Source of the DNA: Magnetovibrio sp. | GTDB taxonomy: Bacteria; Pseudomonadota; Alphaproteobacteria; Rhodospirillales; Magnetovibrionaceae | Length of the DNA stretch: 64,000 nt | Reading direction: 5' to 3' | NCBI RefSeq assembly: GCF_036568125.1 | Contig: NZ_DATCTF010000019.1 | Span: 244,626-308,625 of the forward strand | Shown here: in pieces, positions 40,710-50,696 of the stretch | Numbering within the stretch: position 1 is the stretch's first letter | How the letters are laid out: the number at the start of each line of letters is the position of its first letter | The notes under the pieces: model-generated | Seen by the model: the letters and a program-made list of their open reading frames with translations, nothing else | The model's database searches: none | What the model was told of the DNA's origin: nothing | Made by a program: the position numbers and the translations under genes

Positions 40710-41261
40710 ATGATGCATATTGTCCGCGCCGCGCTATTGGGCGCCGCCGTAACGGCGCTGAGCCTGCCCGTCGCAAGCCATAGCGCCCAGGCGGGGGGAA
40801 CGTTTCCCCCGATCACCAACCCCAATGTGGTGCGTGAATGCTCGGACTGTCACGTGCTCTACCGCCCCGAAATGCTGCCGGTCGCATCATGGCGCGCGAT
40901 CATGGGCGATCTTTCCAACCATTTCGGCGAAGACGCCTCGCTCGACCCCGCACTACGCGCCGAAATCGAAGCCTATCACACCGCCAACGCGTCCGACGTC
41001 AGCCAACACCGCCGCGCCCAGAAATTCCTCGAAGGCGTCGATCTCGCCAACCCACCCAAATCCGTGACCACCACGCCACGCTATATCCGCAAGCACGACG
41101 AACTCGACCCGGCGGTGTTCGCCTCCAAGGGCGTCGGCTCGAAAGCGCGCTGCGACGCCTGCCACATGGGCGCCAAGGACGGCGACTTCGGCGATGACAA
41201 CGTCAAGATCCCCGGCTACGTCAACCTGCCGTTCGGTATCAACTTCAAACCGTTCTGGTAA
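40710..41261 (+). CDS. diheme cytochrome c
   Basis: 183 residues. Signal peptide ends near SAQA-GGTF. Two CxxCH haem motifs, CSDCH near residue 40 and CDACH near 149, the second near the C-terminus, with YVNLPFGINFKPFW at the end. This layout fits DHC-type periplasmic diheme cytochromes known in Rhodobacter, which donate electrons to small oxygen-binding cytochromes. ATG 40710 with GGGA eight bases upstream is chosen over 40671. No partner cytochrome is next to it. Confidence 0.87.
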   Translation: MMHIVRAALLGAAVTALSLPVASHSAQAGGTFPPITNPNVVRECSDCHVLYRPEMLPVASWRAIMGDLSNHFGEDASLDPALRAEIEAYHTANASDVSQHRRAQKFLEGVDLANPPKSVTTTPRYIRKHDELDPAVFASKGVGSKARCDACHMGAKDGDFGDDNVKIPGYVNLPFGINFKPFW

Positions 41262-41282
41262 GGTGCAACTGCAAGCCCACTA

Positions 41283-41311
41283 AAAAGCCCGCCTCAATGA
41301 GGCGGGCTTTT
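41283..41311. terminator. bidirectional terminator between the diheme cytochrome and ettA
   Basis: Long inverted repeat AAAAGCCCGCCTCA / TGAGGCGGGCTTTT (41283-41296 and 41298-41311). It has T-runs on both strands and stands between convergent genes, 21 bases from each. Confidence 0.9.
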
Positions 41312-41331
41312 GATTTGTGGGCTTTGAGCCG

Positions 41332-43011
<1,680 letters not shown>

Positions 43012-43113
43012 GGAAGATGGGCTCCGATTGAAGGTGGAAACGTTACGCACAGCGGTTTTAGCGCATTGCACACCTGTCAAGCAATGGCGGAGAAAGACAA
43101 GTTCGCTAAGGCG

Positions 43114-43413
43114 TCAATCGCGCGTGACGGTTTCGGCGGCGTCGAGCACCCGCTCGACGTCATCCTCGCGCACGTTGTGTAAAAGCTCGCCGCCCATGAT
43201 CTTGACGTTGGGGCCTTCTTCGCAATAGCCCATGCACACGCTGGGACGAACCGCCACAACCGCGCCCCCCGCGGACGCACGTGCGTCGGCACGCACCTGC
43301 AAGGCCTTGAGCACCGCCTTGGATTTCTGATTGGCGCACGAATTCCCGCCAATGCGCATGTTGGTGCACACGTACACTGTGGTGATTGCTTTAACGTCGC
43401 GGGTCCGGCTCAT
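43114..43413 (-). CDS. thioredoxin-like [2Fe-2S] ferredoxin
   Basis: 99 residues. Four cysteines (TVYVCTN, NSCANQ, SVCMGYCEEGPNV) match the thioredoxin-fold [2Fe-2S] ferredoxin pattern C-x(about 10)-C ... C-x3-C, as in NuoE-like domains. The start at ATG 43413 is preferred over a TTG at 43422. It may transfer electrons or support redox enzymes; no specific partner is adjacent. It is leftward and lies 102 bases upstream of ettA. Confidence 0.85.
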   Translation of the reverse strand: MSRTRDVKAITTVYVCTNMRIGGNSCANQKSKAVLKALQVRADARASAGGAVVAVRPSVCMGYCEEGPNVKIMGGELLHNVREDDVERVLDAAETVTRD

Positions 43414-43541
43414 CGCTAACAAATGGGACGAAGATGCGCCTAGGTCAATGGTCCATTGGCGAAGGTGTATTATTGATTGTTTTAATTAACTACATACAAC
43501 ATCGGTGATTGCACACGCCTTGTGAGAGGGTAATATGATCA

Positions 43542-43557
43542 ACGTGTCTTAACACGT
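43542..43557. promoter_or_regulatory. palindrome upstream of lipoprotein gene
   Basis: Perfect inverted repeat ACGTGT-CTTA-ACACGT, ending 28 bases before the start at 43585. Possible operator, or a leader hairpin; no regulator is identified. Confidence 0.4.
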
Positions 43558-43584
43558 GTCTAAATCATATAAGGGATCAGTTTT

Positions 43585-44157
43585 ATGCTCGCACTTTTGA
43601 ATTCGAAGCCAATCAAGGTTCTGGCAATGGCTGGTTTGTGCGTCGGCCTGACGACAGCTTGCAAGACCAACCAAGGTTGGCAAAAAGATATTGAAGTCGA
43701 CATCCAGGAAACGAGCATCATGTTTCCCGACGAACTGATGAAGCTCAAAGGCTTCAAAATCAAAAGCGCCAAGATCAAGGAAGATGGCAGTTTCAGGCGG
43801 GAAGTCGTCAACTTTACCGGGGGGTATTTTTCCTACGACCGCTATTTCCTTGGCGGAATGCTGGCGGTCAGCCCCCACTCGTTCCGCAAAATGCTCGACA
43901 AGTACTATAAGGATTTCACAATCGACGGAGACGTGACCAAAACCAGTGCCGCCATTGGCGACATCTATTATGCGACCCTTCACGGCAAGGGACTGACCTG
44001 CATTGTCATGTCCGGCAATTACGGGACCTCGATGATGCTGCGCAGCGGACCGGGTTACCCGGGACAAACGGACGGGGAATATTGCGAAAAAGGCACCGTC
44101 GCCGGTCTCACGGAAAAAGCGTTGATGTGGATGAAACGCATCAGGTTGCGCTCGTAA
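43585..44157 (+). CDS. putative lipoprotein of unknown function
   Basis: 190 residues. Signal peptide with lipobox LTTAC near residue 26, predicting lipid attachment. The mature region is rich in beta-type segments (KIKSAKIKEDGSFRREV; DRYFLGGMLAV) with a later Cys pair in LTCIVMSG and GEYCEKG, perhaps a disulfide. Family not recognised. ATG 43585 is chosen. It converges on the receiver-protein gene with four bases between stops. Confidence 0.72.
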   Translation: MLALLNSKPIKVLAMAGLCVGLTTACKTNQGWQKDIEVDIQETSIMFPDELMKLKGFKIKSAKIKEDGSFRREVVNFTGGYFSYDRYFLGGMLAVSPHSFRKMLDKYYKDFTIDGDVTKTSAAIGDIYYATLHGKGLTCIVMSGNYGTSMMLRSGPGYPGQTDGEYCEKGTVAGLTEKALMWMKRIRLRS

Positions 44158-44161
44158 AACG

Positions 44162-45244
44162 TCAACCGAACCGGGCGATCCCTTGGCGGTGCGCGTTGAG
44201 CGGGCGCAATGAAAGCAGTTTCTTGTTGAGGCGGCCGAGCGAGCCGCTGAGCGCCTTGCCCACCGCACCGCCATCGCCGCGCACGTTCTGGCGCACCACC
44301 GTGTCCAGCCCGCTCAAAGCGGCGTCGAAGATCTCGGCCGTTTGCCGCCACAACCGCGTGTCCGCTTTGATGGCGTTCGCCAACGTGTGCGAAAACGCCG
44401 AAATCAGAGGATAGCCAAGTAACGTGCCTTCGCGTTCCAGGCGGTGGATCAGATTGCCCATCAGCGCCATGTTGCGCGCACGCATTTCCGGGTTTTCATC
44501 GGCCAAGCGAAACGCCAGGCGCAACACCTCGACATCGCCGCGGATCCAATCGACGTAATCTTCGCTATGGCGCAAAAGCACCTGGTGGGCCAAATGGCGC
44601 TCGCCGAAATCAATGCGTTCTCGAGCCCGACCCAGGGCGATTTCGCTGAGATAATGGGGCAAATCGAAACAGCCGACGTCGGGATATTGCCCCACTCCCA
44701 GCTTTTCGCCATACGGTTTTTGCACGCGGCGGCGTTCTTCCAGCACGGCATCCGGCGCATGACGGCGACGGTCGGGGCCGAAGTAGCTCCGGGATTTGAA
44801 GTAGGGTGGGTTGTTGGACAGCACATGCGTGATGTGCTTGCGCAGAGAATTGATTGAGAAGGGTTTGGCGAACACCGCATTGACCCCGGAGTTGCGCGCG
44901 CGTTCGACCTTTTCGGCGTCCAGTTCGCCGCTCATGATCATGGTCCGGGTGAAGCGGTCGGGTGAATCCTGATGACGTCGCACCCAGTTGATCAGCATCA
45001 TGCCACCAACCGGTTCCATATCCCATTCGGTGATCAGCAAATCCACCGGCGGGGTTTGCCCCGTGATCGAACTGGTGGCGCTGTGTCGCAAGTGCTCAAT
45101 CGCCGCCACACCGTTGGAAACGGTGTTGACGACACCCACACCAATGTCGTGCAACGAGGTCGCCAGCAACATGCGCGTCGCGGCGCTGTCGTCGGCAACC
45201 AGCACGGAACAGTGCTTAAGCCCTTGATAATCCATAACTCTCAT
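44162..45244 (-). CDS. receiver-domain protein with Glu at phospho-acceptor site
   Basis: 360 residues. Residues about 10-140 are a CheY-like receiver with the acidic pair in VLVADDSAAT, the Ser switch in MIMSGE and the Lys in VFAKPF. The phospho-acceptor position is Glu, LLITEWDMEP instead of a D-x-x-MP pattern, so it may mimic the phosphorylated state. Residues 160-360 are helical; the segment NLIHRLEREGTLLGYPLIS resembles Hpt-type helices with a His, but is not a clean match. No kinase is adjacent. Start ATG 45244; an internal ATG at 45235 is possible. Confidence 0.8.
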   Translation of the reverse strand: MRVMDYQGLKHCSVLVADDSAATRMLLATSLHDIGVGVVNTVSNGVAAIEHLRHSATSSITGQTPPVDLLITEWDMEPVGGMMLINWVRRHQDSPDRFTRTMIMSGELDAEKVERARNSGVNAVFAKPFSINSLRKHITHVLSNNPPYFKSRSYFGPDRRRHAPDAVLEERRRVQKPYGEKLGVGQYPDVGCFDLPHYLSEIALGRARERIDFGERHLAHQVLLRHSEDYVDWIRGDVEVLRLAFRLADENPEMRARNMALMGNLIHRLEREGTLLGYPLISAFSHTLANAIKADTRLWRQTAEIFDAALSGLDTVVRQNVRGDGGAVGKALSGSLGRLNKKLLSLRPLNAHRQGIARFG

Positions 45245-45658
45245 GCCTTCAGGCCTGCGTCCACGGGGTGCGAATCGCAGAGAGTCATTATGGGGTTGGG
45301 ATTGCTAACGCATTCTAAACAGACCCAAAATCTATGCAGGTCCAGACCTCTCCAGTATGCATACTTTATCTATCGTTCTGTGCGCATATTCACCCTGATT
45401 TGGACCGCGAATTTTATGCCCGCTCCCCATACCAACGGTCTCAATATCAAAAATATTCAATATTATAACCTTTAAAATCATACAGTTACATATTTCATAA
45501 AAATGTCATGGATGATTTTTCCCTCCCCCACGTTATCGGTACAGAAGGCAACAACATGCACCCGCAAGGGACGTGACGGCCATCACAGAGCAACTTTTGG
45601 ATTGGCCGTATAAGCAACCCAACCGAACCCGAACAAGAACGCGCAAGGAACCCGAACC
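45245..45658. other. 414-base A/T-rich intergenic region
   Basis: Divergent promoter region for the receiver-protein gene (leftward) and the exported repeat protein (rightward). The right half, 45440-45520, is strongly A/T-rich with AATATT-like motifs. No open frame with a ribosome-binding site and no RNA gene are recognised. Confidence 0.35.
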
Positions 45659-45991
45659 ATGAGCAACAAAAGCAACGCATCGCACAAAACTTTGAACCGC
45701 ATCCTCATCGGCGCCGCCCTGGTTGCCATGACCACTGTCGGCACGCAAGCCATTGCCGCGGATACGTATGCCGAATACGAAACCCAAGCGAGCCTCGGCA
45801 ACATCACCCAGATGCCCGGCAAATACAAACGCGAAACCGGCCCGCGCAAGATCAACCACGCGCAGTACGAAGTGATGGCGGAAAAGGGCATCTTCATTCA
45901 GCCCAAGCGCCACATCAAAACCCCGGCAGAGTTGGCCAAGCGCCGCAATCATGCCGAATACGACGCCACGTACGATGAATATGACGGCTAA
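45659..45991 (+). CDS. small exported protein with YxxxxxxGI-type repeats
   Basis: 110 residues. Sec signal peptide (ILIGAALVAMTTVGTQAIA, cleavage near AIA-ADTYA), then three copies of the motif: YAEYETQASLGN, HAQYEVMAEKGI, HAEYDATYDEYDG. The second copy, followed by FIQPKRHIKTPAELAKRR, closely parallels the protein at 32435 (KAEYDTMADQGI, then IPK; also RHIDERVLSALARR). The two are likely paralogs of an unnamed periplasmic family. AGGAA about seven bases before the ATG supports the start. A strong terminator follows. Confidence 0.78.
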   Translation: MSNKSNASHKTLNRILIGAALVAMTTVGTQAIAADTYAEYETQASLGNITQMPGKYKRETGPRKINHAQYEVMAEKGIFIQPKRHIKTPAELAKRRNHAEYDATYDEYDG

Positions 45992-46048
45992 GTTGCCCCT
46001 CCTCCTCCTCTGACTTAGCTTTCAGCCTACGTTCCTCCCACGTAGGTC

Positions 46049-46076
46049 AACGGCCCCGACAGTGTCGGGGCCGTTT
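46049..46076. terminator. bidirectional terminator between convergent genes
   Basis: Stem AACGGCCCCGACA / TGTCGGGGCCGTT (46049-46061 and 46063-46075, tight loop) with T-tracts on both sides; a second smaller hairpin CCTACGT / ACGTAGG lies just before it at 46026-46046. It serves both the small exported protein (rightward) and the binding protein (leftward). Confidence 0.85.
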
Positions 46077-46106
46077 TGCGTTTAACGAACTGATGTTCGT
46101 ACAGAA

Positions 46107-47402
46107 CTATAGGTGTCCGAGTTCGGCGCAGGTGCGCAAGTTGTCTTCCGATGCCGATTCGGTGTCGAGGACTTCGAAAAGATCGTACTCGTCGGCCATG
46201 TGCTCCTGCGCTTTGGAACGCAAAACCAAAACCGATTGCACAGACTGGTGATCGCAGGCACGGAAATGCTGAAGCCCCTTGCACCGGTCGGTCCGGCTGG
46301 TTTCAAGCGCCGCAATCACCGCATTGGTATCGACGCTGCCCGCCTTGAGCACCCCGTCGAGCAACGCCTTCACGCCGGCATATCCATATGCGCCGTAATC
46401 GGACGGCACCCGCCCGGAAAAACGGTCGCGGTAAGCGTCGTTGAACCTCTTGGCGCTGGCGAATTGTTGTTCCAGCGTCCAATAATAATTGGTTCCGCCG
46501 ATCACCCCGGCGTAGGCCGTGACATCGCCGTGGGTGCGCTGGTTGAACAGCAGCACCGGGGCGACCAATTGCATATCGTTTTTCAGGCCCAGATCTGCGG
46601 CCTGTTTGATCGCATGCATTTGATCGTTGCCGAAATTACACAAGCACAACACATCGGGCTTGGCGTCGCGGATCGTCGGCAAAAAAGCCGAAAAGTCCTG
46701 CACCGCAATCGGGTGCGTGACCTCCGCCACCGTCTCGATACCGAACGCTTCGCCGGCGCGTTTAAAACCGCGCATCATCTCGTAACCGTAGGCGTAATCG
46801 GCAACCAAGAACGCCACCCTTTTACCCACACGCGGGAACACATAGCGCCCCACCGCCCCCGCCGTCATGTGCGGGTTCAGCGCTTCGTGAAAGGTGTACT
46901 TGGAAAAGTCTTTGGACTCGTTGATCGCATCCGATTGGGAAATCGACATGTAGATGGTCTGGCGTGCGCGCGCCACAGCGTTTACCGACAACTGCACCGA
47001 CGCCGACAACGCACCGCAAATGAAATGCACATGATGGTCTTCAATGAGTTCCAGCGTGCGCATGGCCGCCTCGCCGGGGCGCAACCGGTCGTCGCGCACC
47101 AGAAGCTCCGCCATTCGTCCATCCAGGCCACCTGTGGCGTTGAAGGCGTCGACAGCGATCTGAGCGCACCGGACCTGCTCGTTCGCCTCCCAACTGTACG
47201 GGCCGCTGAGCGGAACGGGAAAGCCGATCCGAACGGGGGAAGTGGCGCCATGGGCAATGTTGTACAGTGTCGGCCCTAAGGCTGTGGAGGTCGTCACCGT
47301 GGCGCACGCGCCTGCGCCCACAAGACCTTTCAGCATGCGCCTACGGGTGATGACTTTCGACACAGTTTTGCAAGCGCCGCGTAGGCGCGAATCGTTGCTC
47401 AT
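46107..47402 (-). CDS. orphan Tat-exported branched-chain/urea-type ABC substrate-binding protein
   Basis: 431 residues. A twin-arginine signal, TRRRMLKGLVGAGA, near residue 20 predicts export folded. The mature part is a periplasmic-binding-protein type I fold of the LivJ/UrtA/AmiC group (GFPVPLSGPY; YKTFHEAL-like HEALNPHM; FLVADYAYGYEMMRG; PDVLCLCNFG; GGTNYYW). No permease or ATPase lies nearby, so it may serve a distant transporter or act as a ligand sensor. The start at 47402 is chosen because it places the Tat motif correctly; a longer frame to 47573 would add 57 residues without a ribosome-binding site. Confidence 0.85.
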   Translation of the reverse strand: MSNDSRLRGACKTVSKVITRRRMLKGLVGAGACATVTTSTALGPTLYNIAHGATSPVRIGFPVPLSGPYSWEANEQVRCAQIAVDAFNATGGLDGRMAELLVRDDRLRPGEAAMRTLELIEDHHVHFICGALSASVQLSVNAVARARQTIYMSISQSDAINESKDFSKYTFHEALNPHMTAGAVGRYVFPRVGKRVAFLVADYAYGYEMMRGFKRAGEAFGIETVAEVTHPIAVQDFSAFLPTIRDAKPDVLCLCNFGNDQMHAIKQAADLGLKNDMQLVAPVLLFNQRTHGDVTAYAGVIGGTNYYWTLEQQFASAKRFNDAYRDRFSGRVPSDYGAYGYAGVKALLDGVLKAGSVDTNAVIAALETSRTDRCKGLQHFRACDHQSVQSVLVLRSKAQEHMADEYDLFEVLDTESASEDNLRTCAELGHL

Positions 47403-47637
47403 GTTGTTATTCAGCCTTTCCCCAAAGGCTCCTCCCTCACGGCACTCTATTATAGTTAGATGGTTTTTTCTCCCCCAAAGCGCAAAAAACGTCTTTTGTG
47501 ATGTTTGCGCGACGCTTCGGTAGTTTTTGTATGGCAGTGCGGTGAAACTTTGCTGACAGCCCGGTTCTGACATTTATCTGTAAACATCCGCGTGTCATAT
47601 CCCCTCATGGTTTCACTTTCGGTTCATCACGAACGTC

Positions 47638-48429
47638 ATGCATTTTAATCATCACTACCGCACCGTTTGGGTTTCCGACCTGCACCTGGGTTCCCTTGGC
47701 TGCCAAGCGGAATTGTTGCTCGATTTCTTGCGCAACGTTGAATGCGACACCCTATATCTGGTCGGCGACATCATCGATGGCTGGCGCTTGCGGCGCTCGT
47801 GGTACTGGCCCCAAGCACACAATGACGTGGTGCAAAAAATTCTCCGCAAGGCGCGCAAGGGAACGCGGGTGATCTTCGTGCCCGGCAATCACGACGAATT
47901 CGCCCGCGATTACGACGGCATGCATTTCGGCGGTGTCGAGGTGCAGCGCGAGGTCATTCACGAAACCGCCGACGGACGGCGCATGTTGGTCACCCATGGC
48001 GACGAGTTCGACGCGATCGTGCGCTACGCCAAGTGGTTGGCGGTGATTGGCGATAACGCCTACATGTTCACGCTGGTTCTCAACCAGTGGCTCAATAGAG
48101 TGCGCGCCAAGTTGGGGTTTCCCTATTGGTCGCTTTCCGCCTATCTGAAATACAGAGTCAAAAACGCCGTCAAGTTCATCGCCGATTACGAAGACGCCGT
48201 GGCCGGCATGGTGGCGCGTCGCGGTCTGGACGGGATCGTGTGCGGTCACATCCACCACCCCGAAACCCGCCAGATCGGGGACGTATTGTACTGCAACGAC
48301 GGCGACTGGGTGGAAAGCTGCTCAGCCTTGGTCGAAGACGCGGACGGCAACCTGGAAATATTGCGCTGGCGGACCTTTGCCCACGATCACGCCGCTGACA
48401 CCGAAGTCCTGCCCACCGCAGCGGAATAA
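47638..48429 (+). CDS. LpxH-like metallophosphoesterase (UDP-2,3-diacylglucosamine diphosphatase type)
   Basis: 263 residues. Calcineurin-like metal ligands are all present: DLHLG, GDIIDGW, GNHDE, THGDEFD and CGHIHHPE. This set and the length fit the LpxH2-type family that hydrolyses UDP-diacylglucosamine in lipid A synthesis, or related alphaproteobacterial phosphoesterases. It stands alone between an orphan binding protein and a TetR regulator. Exact substrate is by family only. Confidence 0.82.
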   Translation: MHFNHHYRTVWVSDLHLGSLGCQAELLLDFLRNVECDTLYLVGDIIDGWRLRRSWYWPQAHNDVVQKILRKARKGTRVIFVPGNHDEFARDYDGMHFGGVEVQREVIHETADGRRMLVTHGDEFDAIVRYAKWLAVIGDNAYMFTLVLNQWLNRVRAKLGFPYWSLSAYLKYRVKNAVKFIADYEDAVAGMVARRGLDGIVCGHIHHPETRQIGDVLYCNDGDWVESCSALVEDADGNLEILRWRTFAHDHAADTEVLPTAAE

Positions 48430-48681
48430 CCGCCCCTCAGGCCGCCCCCCCCCCGACACTTCCACCAACGAAATCTATATCGAGGGTACGCGGCTTGATC
48501 GGCCGGGCCCGTTGCAAATAGGCAAAATTCGAATCAGGTCTGATTGCCAGGCAAGAATTATGACCCTATATCAACAAAGATCCACATTGAATAAATCGGT
48601 ATGTTGCCACACCATTTTGCGGCACAATCATGTCCGGGCGCACGCTCAGTATGATCTGCACACATTAATAAATTCGGGCAT

Positions 48682-49356
48682 ATGTCAAAATCACCCCCAC
48701 ACACAGACATCGCCGCGCGGCCGCGCAAGCGCATGGATCGTGAGGCGCGCGAAGCCCACATCGTTGCCGAAGCCATCAGCTTTTTCGCCGAACAAGGCCT
48801 GGAAGGAAAAACCCGCGACCTTGCCGCACGCATCGGCATCACGCAGCCGTTGCTATATCGGTATTTTCCCAGCAAGGACAACCTGATCGAACGCGTCTAT
48901 CAGGAAGTCTATGTCAGCCGCTGGAACCCCGATTGGGAAACGCTGATCGCGGACCGTAACAAGCCTTTGGTCGAACGGATGATCGCATTCTATCGTCAAT
49001 ACGCGGATGCCATTTACGATTACAACTGGGTGCGCATTTTCGTCTTTTCCGGCCTCAAAGGCACGAACATCAACGACCGCTATCTCGCCCATGTGCGTTC
49101 AAAGCTGATTGAACCGCTCTGTTCCGAAATGCGCCATGAATTTGCACTGCCGACTACCGATGAGGTACCGACCTGCGCAGAAGAATGTGAGCTGGTTTGG
49201 TCGTTGCACGGCATGTTCTTTTACCGCGCCATTCGTCACTTCGTATACAACCAGCCGATGATCGACAATGTCGACGAGGTCATCGCCAACGATGTACGGA
49301 CCTTTCTCAAAGGCGCGCCCGAGGCCATGAAGTCCATCATCGCCAAAAAACTCTAA
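48682..49356 (+). CDS. TetR-family transcriptional regulator
   Basis: 224 residues. N-terminal TetR HTH at about 15-65: IVAEAISFFAEQGLEGKTRDL, then ITQPLLYRYFPSKDNLI as recognition helix. The C-terminal ligand domain is helical and aromatic-rich (FYRQYADAIYDYNWVRIFVF). The start follows a short A/T-rich gap. Its 3' end overlaps the thioesterase stop by four bases, so the two genes converge. The ligand and targets are unknown; an acyl-CoA-type ligand would fit the thioesterase but is speculative. Confidence 0.87.
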   Translation: MSKSPPHTDIAARPRKRMDREAREAHIVAEAISFFAEQGLEGKTRDLAARIGITQPLLYRYFPSKDNLIERVYQEVYVSRWNPDWETLIADRNKPLVERMIAFYRQYADAIYDYNWVRIFVFSGLKGTNINDRYLAHVRSKLIEPLCSEMRHEFALPTTDEVPTCAEECELVWSLHGMFFYRAIRHFVYNQPMIDNVDEVIANDVRTFLKGAPEAMKSIIAKKL

Positions 49357-49838
49357 AGCGCTTTATCCGCCAGACCGAAACGCGCGTTCAGTCCCGGCAC
49401 GCTCTCTCCTTTGACCTTGCACGATTGGCCGCGAAACAGCGCAACGATCTCATTGTCTTGATTGGCGATCTCAACATCGTAAATGCCGCTGCGTCCACTG
49501 AGGCTGACGACCTTGGCGCGCGCCGTCAGCACGTCCCCCAAATGCGCCGGTTTGGTGTAAGAGATCGAGCCCGACTGCACCACCGCAGCACGATTGTCGC
49601 TGTTGATCACGTACGCGAACACGCTGCCCGCCAGGGAATACAAAAAACCGCCGTGGCACGTGCCGTGAAAATTGAGCATGTCTTCGCGCACCGTCATGCG
49701 CGCGGTGGCGCAACCGTCCGTGCTTTCGACGATCTCGACGCCTAAGGTGTGCGAAGCCGTGTCGCGCGGGTATATCCCCTCAGCCACCGCCTTTGCGAGT
49801 TTGTCTTTATCGATATCGTCGCTCACTCGTCGCTCCAT
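49353..49838 (-). CDS. PaaI-family hotdog thioesterase with substituted catalytic Asp
   Basis: 161 residues of hotdog fold. The signature NFHGTCHGGFLYSLAG matches PaaI, which hydrolyses phenylacetyl-CoA-like thioesters, but the usual LAD catalytic Asp reads LAG, so activity is doubtful or altered. Other fold marks (GSISYTKPAHLGDVL; SGIYDVEIANQ) are intact. I use ATG 49838; the longer frame to 49877 has no better ribosome-binding site. No other paa genes are present. Confidence 0.82.
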   Translation of the reverse strand: MERRVSDDIDKDKLAKAVAEGIYPRDTASHTLGVEIVESTDGCATARMTVREDMLNFHGTCHGGFLYSLAGSVFAYVINSDNRAAVVQSGSISYTKPAHLGDVLTARAKVVSLSGRSGIYDVEIANQDNEIVALFRGQSCKVKGESVPGLNARFGLADKAL

Positions 49839-50099
49839 CTTATTAGCCCCCAAACGGGCACATTGTCGGCTTAACAAAACCGTTACACGTTAGTCATGTA
49901 TTTGTTGCACGCACGCTATATGCACTGCCCATCACATTCCACGCGCGCTGACGGCGATCGCCTTACCTGGTGCGTTTTCGCAATCGACTTCTCGACGAAC
50001 CGTCGATGAATTATGTACAATCAAGAATGCTTTGCACCTTTTTTCACCTCACCGACAACCCGCAGCCCGTGCCGCGCATGATAAAAAGGGGCCCTCGCC

Positions 50100-50696
50100 A
50101 TGCCCACTGACGAGCCCAGCTTCGCCCCCGCATCCGCCCCGCAACGCGGCACCTTGTTTTTGGTCGTCGGTCCCAGCGGCGCTGGTAAGGACAGCCTGAT
50201 CGAGGGCGCTAAGAATACGCTGGTGGGCAATGAACACTACGTCTTTCCGCGTCGATATATCACCCGCCCCGCCGACGCAGGTGGCGAAGATCACATTCCG
50301 GTGTCCGCGGATCTGTTCACGACCATGATGGAACGCGGTGATATGTTGTTGGAATGGCGTGCGCACAATCTGCGCTACGGTGTGCCCAAGGCTGTTGCTC
50401 AACACCTTGAACGCGGCCGTCATGTGATCGTCAACGTCTCGCGCACCGTCGTGGACGAAGCCCGTGGACGACTGGGCCCTGTCAAGGTCCTCTACATCAC
50501 CGTCGATGAAGAAACGCTTGCCAAACGCCTTAAGGCGCGCGGGCGCGAAAGTTCGTCGGACATCAAACGCCGCGTTCAACGCGCCAAGGAATATCTGATC
50601 ACGGGCGACGATGTGATCATGATCGACAACGGCGCAGAGCTCGAGACGTCTATTGGCTCTTTTGTGGCGGCCATTGGTGCTGCGACAGAGCATTGA
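50100..50696 (+). CDS. phnN: ribose 1,5-bisphosphokinase
   Basis: 198-residue guanylate-kinase-like enzyme that converts ribose 1,5-bisphosphate to PRPP, the last step of the C-P lyase pathway. P-loop VVGPSGAGKDSLI near residue 25; RYITRPADAGGEDH and LLEWRAHNLRYGVP are typical of PhnN. It is transcribed toward the phn operon and converges on the DUF1045 gene, overlapping it by 47 bases. The promoter must lie in the about 260 bases upstream, where I see no clear PhoB box. Confidence 0.92.
   Translation: MPTDEPSFAPASAPQRGTLFLVVGPSGAGKDSLIEGAKNTLVGNEHYVFPRRYITRPADAGGEDHIPVSADLFTTMMERGDMLLEWRAHNLRYGVPKAVAQHLERGRHVIVNVSRTVVDEARGRLGPVKVLYITVDEETLAKRLKARGRESSSDIKRRVQRAKEYLITGDDVIMIDNGAELETSIGSFVAAIGAATEH

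Noticed and set aside
49839..50099. PhoB box upstream of phnN
   Set aside because: Only single weak half-sites (TTGTCGG, TTAGTCAT); no direct repeat with 11-base spacing.
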